Assembly: GCA_007125455.1 (NCBI GenBank)
Contig: SLDE01000070.1
Location: 1-9,274 of the forward strand
DNA length: 9,274 bases
DNA from: Ectothiorhodospiraceae bacterium
Lineage (GTDB): Bacteria; Pseudomonadota; Gammaproteobacteria; Thiohalomonadales; Thiohalomonadaceae
Direction: 5' to 3'
How positions within the stretch are numbered: position 1 is the first letter of the stretch; each line of letters opens with the position of its first letter. Position numbers and translations under genes: made by a program. Below are positions 5,153 to 9,274 of this stretch, in pieces. The notes under the pieces were generated by a model. It saw nothing but the letters and a program-made list of their open reading frames with translations, ran no database searches and had not been told where the DNA came from.

Positions 5153-7132
5153 CTATCGCGCCTTGTCGTCTTCCTGCGTCGCGATGCGCAACGCCTCTGG
5201 CAAGACCACTGGCGGCATGCGCTCACTCAGGCGGGTGGGCGCACGCTCCAGGCGCTGGTCGTAGAACACCGCATAGGCCATTACCCGCCTGATGTACTTG
5301 CGGGTTTCGTGAAAGGGGATGGTATCTACCCAGATATCCGCATCCAGGCTACCCTGCGCCGGATACCACTCCGCCACACGATGGGGGCCAGCGTTATAGG
5401 CGGCGGTGGCCAGGATGGGGTGCTCAAAACGGTCCAGCATCTGGCGCAGGTAGTGGCTGCCAAAGCGGATATTCAGCTCGGGCTGGGTCAGACTCTGGTG
5501 ATCGCTCAGATCGACCTGGAGTTGCCGCGCCAGCTCTCGGCCCGTGGCGGGCATCAGTTGCATCAGGCCCAGTGCCCCTACCCGTGAACGGGCCAGTGGG
5601 TCCATGGCGCTCTCTTGGCGCGCCACGGCGATAACCCAGGCCGGATCCAGCTCGCGCTGGCTGGCCTCAGCGGCAAAGGCCTCACCATGAGCAAGGGGGA
5701 AACGGATATTCAGATCATCAAAATGGCCCACCCTCGCCAGGGTGAGCAGGGCGCGGTCGTGCCATTGCCAGTCGCTGGCAAGGGCCCCGGCGGCCAGGCT
5801 CTGTGCCCGATTCATCCCGCTCAGGGCGAGGTTCCATTCACTGCGCGCCTCCTGTAGCAGACCCAGCCGGTATAGCTCGCCCGCACGTACCACGGCAGGC
5901 AGGGCCAATACCTGCTCGATCAATGCCGGCTCGACCTCCAGGCTTTGGTGCGCCAGATTATACTCGGCATCGATACGGTCAGCAGCGAGAAAGCCGTAGT
6001 AGCTGCGCGAGCCGCTGAGTCGCCGGTATATCGCCCCCGCCTCGCCCTCCTTGCCGGTGGCCTCGTGGGCCCGTGCCAACCAGTAGGACCAGCGCTCGGA
6101 GTTACGTTCATCGGCGGGCATCTCTTCGATCCAGGCGCGTACTGCGGGCCAGCGCTTGCTAAGCAGGGCCGCACGCACCGCCCATCCCCGGCTGCTTTCG
6201 CTAAAGCTCTCGGCCGGCAGCGGCGCGAACCACTCCAGCGCGCGCTCATCCCGCCGCAGGGCAAAGCGCAGCGCGATGGCGTGGGCCACCTCGTGACGCT
6301 CACCAGTGCTCAGGCCATAGTCGCGCGCCACCGAGGACCAGATCTCGGTAGCCCGTTCCGGTTCGGTGGCGGCCAGGCGCTTCAAGGCATGCAGGGCGAT
6401 CGGGCGGCTGCGCTCGCCATCCACCGGCAGCAACCCATCCTCAGCCACACGCACAGGATGCTCGTGCAAGGTGGCCCATCGCCTGGCGATGTCGGCCTCT
6501 TTATCCGGCAGTCCTTCGGCAACAAAACGTGCCAGCGCCACATTGCCCTGCGCCATCGCCAGCTCAATCCGCTGCCAACGCAAGGCATCGTCCAACGGCT
6601 CGGCGGCCTCCCAGGCGGTGAACAGCCCGTCACAGGCGCTGTGCTGGGAGTGGCCCACCGCCCAAAGCCCTCTGGCCCCTGCCCAGGCCTCGTCCTGTTG
6701 CCCGGTCTGCCACTGAGCGGTGTGGTAATGACAACGGTGCATGGCGCTGTTGGTTGGGCGGAAGAATGCCAGGTAGTCTTCCCAGCGCTCCTTGGTGGCC
6801 AGATGACGCAACCAGGCAAAACGCATCTGCTGGGCCAACGGGGTATCGGCCTGCGCCTCGATGAAGGCCTGTACCGACTCGTTGCTTTGTGCATCCAGTT
6901 GCTCGCGCATCTGCCAATAGTGCAGGTAGGGCAACAGGGGATAATCCGTCAGTTCCGCTAACAGGGTCTGATAGCTATCCTCATGCCCCCGCTCCAGGGC
7001 CTGCTTGGCGGCGGCAAACAGCTCACGGGAAGAGGGTTTCTCCTCCTCCGCAGCGAGTGAGCCAGTAAGGGCGATGGATAGGGCACAGGCCGCCGCAGGC
7101 AGCCAGCGGCGCAGCGTGGTACGTAACGTCAT
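5153..7132 (-). CDS. slt: Soluble lytic murein transglycosylase Slt (Slt70 family), 659 aa
   Basis: A periplasmic exo-acting lytic transglycosylase that processes peptidoglycan strands to 1,6-anhydro-muropeptides for recycling. Residues 1 to about 28 are a Sec signal (basic MTLRTTLRRW, hydrophobic core, cleavage near SLAA). Residues 30-450 form the helical superhelix (U domain) typical of Slt70, including the conserved SRSYYGFLAADR at 375-386. The C-terminal SLT domain spans about 480-640. Its catalytic E507 is in ARQESAMDP, followed by GALGLMQLMPATG, AAYNAGPHRV and the closing ETRKYIRRVMAYAVFYDQRL, all hallmarks of the family. The length is close to E. coli Slt (645 aa), so the gene is complete. 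The ATG at 7132 has AGGAG (7143-7139) at 6-base spacing. ppiC follows 114 bases downstream on the same strand with no terminator between, so read-through is possible. Slt lacks a lipobox, in contrast to the MltF-like enzyme nearby. Confidence 0.97.
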   Translation of the reverse strand: MTLRTTLRRWLPAAACALSIALTGSLAAEEEKPSSRELFAAAKQALERGHEDSYQTLLAELTDYPLLPYLHYWQMREQLDAQSNESVQAFIEAQADTPLAQQMRFAWLRHLATKERWEDYLAFFRPTNSAMHRCHYHTAQWQTGQQDEAWAGARGLWAVGHSQHSACDGLFTAWEAAEPLDDALRWQRIELAMAQGNVALARFVAEGLPDKEADIARRWATLHEHPVRVAEDGLLPVDGERSRPIALHALKRLAATEPERATEIWSSVARDYGLSTGERHEVAHAIALRFALRRDERALEWFAPLPAESFSESSRGWAVRAALLSKRWPAVRAWIEEMPADERNSERWSYWLARAHEATGKEGEAGAIYRRLSGSRSYYGFLAADRIDAEYNLAHQSLEVEPALIEQVLALPAVVRAGELYRLGLLQEARSEWNLALSGMNRAQSLAAGALASDWQWHDRALLTLARVGHFDDLNIRFPLAHGEAFAAEASQRELDPAWVIAVARQESAMDPLARSRVGALGLMQLMPATGRELARQLQVDLSDHQSLTQPELNIRFGSHYLRQMLDRFEHPILATAAYNAGPHRVAEWYPAQGSLDADIWVDTIPFHETRKYIRRVMAYAVFYDQRLERAPTRLSERMPPVVLPEALRIATQEDDKAR

Positions 7133-7376
7133 CCTTGTCTCCTCATAATCTATCCTCCAAGGGTAGCGCTAACACTGACACAGCGAAAGCCCCCGCGCCA
7201 CCTTAGAACAAGCCCATTTCACACGCCCTATTGCACAACCTGGGTATGTTACGGTTGACGGGTACACACGGAAAGCGGGATCATGGGACTCCCCCTGCCA
7301 TAGCATGCGGGCATATAATTCAAACGCACACACAACACAGAGGCAACCGTCGGAGTACGGGGCAAGGAGAGAGATA
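7133..7376. other. Divergent intergenic region between slt and the response regulator
   Basis: The region drives slt to the left and the response regulator to the right. It contains a perfect -10 hexamer for the rightward gene (listed separately) and an 8-base perfect palindrome TAGCGCTA at 7164-7171, 32 bases before the slt start, which could be a regulator site. I found no convincing sigma-70 or sigma-54 promoter for slt by eye. Confidence 0.4.
7314..7319 (+). promoter_or_regulatory. Consensus -10 box of the response regulator gene
   Basis: TATAAT matches the sigma-70 -10 consensus exactly in an otherwise GC-rich region. Transcription would start near 7326, giving a leader of about 50 bases before the GTG at 7377. 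The expected -35 window (7290-7297) is C-rich and poor, so the promoter may need an activator. The position also argues against the upstream ATG at 7305 as start codon. Confidence 0.5.
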
Positions 7377-7886
7377 GTGATATCACGATTCGGCTTGGGG
7401 CGGCTGTTCGGGCGCCGCCAGGAGCATAAGCCTAAGGCACAACAGCAAGCCCGGCCAAGCACGGCCCAACCCATCTCATCCAAGTGGGTGATCCCGGAGC
7501 CAGGCACAACGATACTGATCGTCGACGATTCCAAGACCATCCAGGCGGTACTTACCCGCCAGTTGATCCGCCAGGGCTATCAATGCATCTCCGCCTACGA
7601 CGGCGGCAGCGCGGTCGAGGTGACGCGCAAACAAAAGCCGGCGCTTATCCTGATGGATGTGGTGATGCCTATCCAGAATGGCTTTCAGGCCACCCGCGAG
7701 ATCCGCAAGGATCCCGACCCCAAGATCGCCAACGTGCCGGTGATCATCATGAGCGGCAATGCCCAGCCCTCCGAGGAACTGTGGAGCGTAAAGATCAAGG
7801 CCAATGCCTTCCTCGCCAAGCCCTTCGAGGATGATGAGCTGTTCTCCAACATGGACCGTCTGCTCTACCCCCATGTGAGCGCCTGA
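7377..7886 (+). CDS. Single-domain CheY/PilH-like response regulator, 169 aa
   Basis: A phospho-acceptor protein with one receiver domain and no output domain, so it should act by protein-protein contact after phosphorylation by an unlinked histidine kinase. Residues 1-42 are a basic, Gln/Pro-rich extension (RFGLGRLFGRRQEHKPK). The receiver domain spans about 44-166 and has every key residue: acidic pair D50/D51, phospho-acceptor D94 in LILMDVVMP, switch S126 in VIIMSGN, and K148 in FLAKPF. The segment NGFQATREIRKD recalls PilH of the Pil-Chp twitching system, but no other pil or che genes are in the window. GTG at 7377 is preferred as start because AAGGAG (7364-7369) lies 7 bases upstream. 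An in-frame ATG at 7305 would add 24 residues but has no ribosome-binding site and lies upstream of the TATAAT. The GNAT-hydrolase gene begins 41 bases after the stop, on the same strand, so co-transcription is plausible. Confidence 0.92.
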   Translation: MISRFGLGRLFGRRQEHKPKAQQQARPSTAQPISSKWVIPEPGTTILIVDDSKTIQAVLTRQLIRQGYQCISAYDGGSAVEVTRKQKPALILMDVVMPIQNGFQATREIRKDPDPKIANVPVIIMSGNAQPSEELWSVKIKANAFLAKPFEDDELFSNMDRLLYPHVSA

Positions 7887-7927
7887 GCATCCCCGGCCTC
7901 TTCCCACTCGCTACCGGACAGTCCACC

Positions 7928-9274
7928 ATGTCACACGATGAGATCAAGCTTAACCTGCGTAACCTGGAAGCGGCCGACTATCCCCAGCTAAAACAACTGA
8001 TGGATCGGATCTACCACGACATTGGCGGCGCTTGGGGTAAAAAGACCATCAGCCGACTGATCAAGGATTTTCATGAAGGGCAAATCGCCCTGGAAGATGA
8101 CGGCAAGCTCATCGGTGTGGCCCTCAGTGTGCTGGTGGACTACTCGGTCTTCTCCGATCCACACAAATACGACGACCTCATCGGCCAGAGCGAGATCATC
8201 CACCACCAAAGCGATGGTGACGCCATCTACGGCCTGGATGTGCTGATCGATCCCGACTACCGTGGCAAGCGCCTCGGTCGCCGCCTTTACGAGGCGCGCA
8301 AGGAGCTGTGCCGCAACAGGAACCTGCGCGCCATCCTCGCTGGCGGACGAATGCCGGTCTACCACCAGTATGCCGACGAGCTCACCCCCACCGAATACAT
8401 CGAACAGGTGGCACGCAAGGAGATCTACGACCCCATCCTCTCCTTCCAGCTTGCCAACGACTTCCAGGTCAAACGGCTGATGCGACGCTACCTGCCGGAG
8501 GACAAAAAATCCCTCGGCTACGCCACCTTGCTGGAGTGGACCAACATCCTCTACGAGCCCAGCCAGCGCTTCCTCAAGACCCAGCGCACCAGCGCCCGCA
8601 TCGGCGCAGTGCAGTGGCAGATGCGCGAGTTCGACTCGGTCGAGGCGGTGCTTACCCAGGTGGAATACTTCGTCGACGCCCTCTCCGACTACCAAAGCGA
8701 TTTTGCCGTCTTTCCCGAGCTGTTCAACGCCCCGCTGATGGGGCTGAAGGAACAGGGCAACGACATCGCCGCGATCCACTATCTCAGCCGCTTTACCGAG
8801 CGCTTTCGCCAGGAGCTGGCACGCATGGCGGTAAGCTACAATATCAACATCATCGGCGGCTCAATGGTAGAAGAGGATAGCGACGGCCGGCTGTACAACG
8901 TCTCCTACCTGTTTCGCCGCGACGGTAGCGAAGAGCGCCAATACAAGCTGCACGTCACCCCGCAGGAGCGGCGCGACTGGGTGATCGAAGGCGGGCATGA
9001 ACTGAGCGTATTCGAGACCGACGCCGGGCGGGTGGGGATCCTGATCTGCTACGACGTGGAATTTCCTGAGTTGGCCCGCATCCTCGCCGACCAGGACATG
9101 GACATCCTCTTCGTGCCGTTCTGGACCGACACCAAAAATGGCTACCTGCGGGTGCGCCACTGTGCCCAGGCCCGCGCGATAGAGAACGAATGCTACGTGG
9201 TACTGTGCGGCAGCGTGGGTAATGTGCCTTCCATCGAAAACCTCGACATCCAGTACGCCCAATCGGCGGTCTTC
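7928..9274 (+). CDS. GNAT acetyltransferase fused to carbon-nitrogen hydrolase (3' end outside window)
   Basis: A two-domain protein of which 449 codons are present, with no stop before the window ends. Residues 1 to about 165 form a GNAT N-acetyltransferase fold with the acetyl-CoA loop around R112-G117 (DYRGKRLGRRLYEARK); the usual first Gly of the Q/R-x-x-G-x-G/A motif is Arg here. From about 224 comes a nitrilase-superfamily domain (ARIGAVQWQM) with the full catalytic triad: E264 in VFPELF, K340 in QYKLHVTP and C374 in LICYDVEFPE. The conserved RHCAQARAIENECYVV follows at about 421-436. The same pairing occurs in proteins annotated as bifunctional GNAT/carbon-nitrogen hydrolase (B. subtilis YhcX type), usually a little over 500 aa, so some 60-70 residues are probably missing. 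The substrate is unknown; the pairing suggests making and breaking amide bonds on one small molecule. ATG 7928 opens the first GNAT strand and no in-frame start lies upstream, but the ribosome-binding site is poor, which fits translational coupling to the regulator. Confidence 0.93.
   Translation, partial: MSHDEIKLNLRNLEAADYPQLKQLMDRIYHDIGGAWGKKTISRLIKDFHEGQIALEDDGKLIGVALSVLVDYSVFSDPHKYDDLIGQSEIIHHQSDGDAIYGLDVLIDPDYRGKRLGRRLYEARKELCRNRNLRAILAGGRMPVYHQYADELTPTEYIEQVARKEIYDPILSFQLANDFQVKRLMRRYLPEDKKSLGYATLLEWTNILYEPSQRFLKTQRTSARIGAVQWQMREFDSVEAVLTQVEYFVDALSDYQSDFAVFPELFNAPLMGLKEQGNDIAAIHYLSRFTERFRQELARMAVSYNINIIGGSMVEEDSDGRLYNVSYLFRRDGSEERQYKLHVTPQERRDWVIEGGHELSVFETDAGRVGILICYDVEFPELARILADQDMDILFVPFWTDTKNGYLRVRHCAQARAIENECYVVLCGSVGNVPSIENLDIQYAQSAVF

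Noticed and set aside
5945..6961. 338-codon open frame on the plus strand
   Set aside because: It lies opposite the helical domain of slt and shows no domain, signal or convincing ribosome-binding site.
7305..7376. ATG at 7305 as start of the response regulator
   Set aside because: It overlaps the TATAAT at 7314-7319 and has no ribosome-binding site, whereas GTG 7377 has AAGGAG 7 bases upstream.
7988..8779. 263-codon open frame on the minus strand
   Set aside because: It is antisense to the GNAT and nitrilase domains, which carry conserved motifs including the catalytic Glu.
1..9274. CRISPR array, tRNA or rRNA
   Set aside because: No regularly spaced direct repeats and no cloverleaf with conserved T-loop or rRNA sequence was seen; the left hairpin array has branching stems but lacks tRNA landmarks.

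Overview
The window looks like a piece of a GC-rich gammaproteobacterial chromosome. The basis is family resemblance (a soluble lytic transglycosylase Slt, a PpiC parvulin very close to the E. coli form, an MltF-type lipoprotein transglycosylase) and a REP-type palindrome of the kind common in Pseudomonas-like gammaproteobacteria. No tRNA, rRNA, CRISPR array, transposase or phage gene was seen. The species cannot be named from this sequence alone.

Layout, left to right. 1-327 has no confident gene and opens with a dense set of perfect hairpins (13-154). 328-1104 (+) is a protein of unknown function. 1240-2151 (+) is an MscS-family mechanosensitive channel. 2152-2456 is a convergent intergenic region filled with four different repeat or palindrome types. 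2457-4547 (-) is an MltF-like outer-membrane lipoprotein transglycosylase with two, not one, periplasmic solute-binding domains. 4757-5038 (-) is ppiC, followed by a strong intrinsic terminator. 5153-7132 (-) is slt. 7133-7376 is a divergent promoter region. 7377-7886 (+) is a single-domain CheY/PilH-like response regulator that probably starts at GTG. 7928 to the end (+) is a GNAT acetyltransferase fused to a carbon-nitrogen hydrolase, cut off by the window edge.

The theme of the middle is cell-envelope maintenance: two lytic transglycosylases that cleave peptidoglycan glycan strands, and a turgor-release channel. PpiC, a cytoplasmic prolyl isomerase, sits between the two transglycosylases. 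The right-hand pair (response regulator, GNAT-nitrilase) lies on the other strand and may be a transcription unit of its own.

The points most worth a second look are the nested hairpin array at the left edge, the repeat mosaic between mscS and mltF (including two GTAG-footed REP-like hairpins), and the doubled ligand-binding module of the MltF homologue. The protein-coding genes themselves belong mostly to known families, and I did not find clear evidence of a new defence or mobile system.
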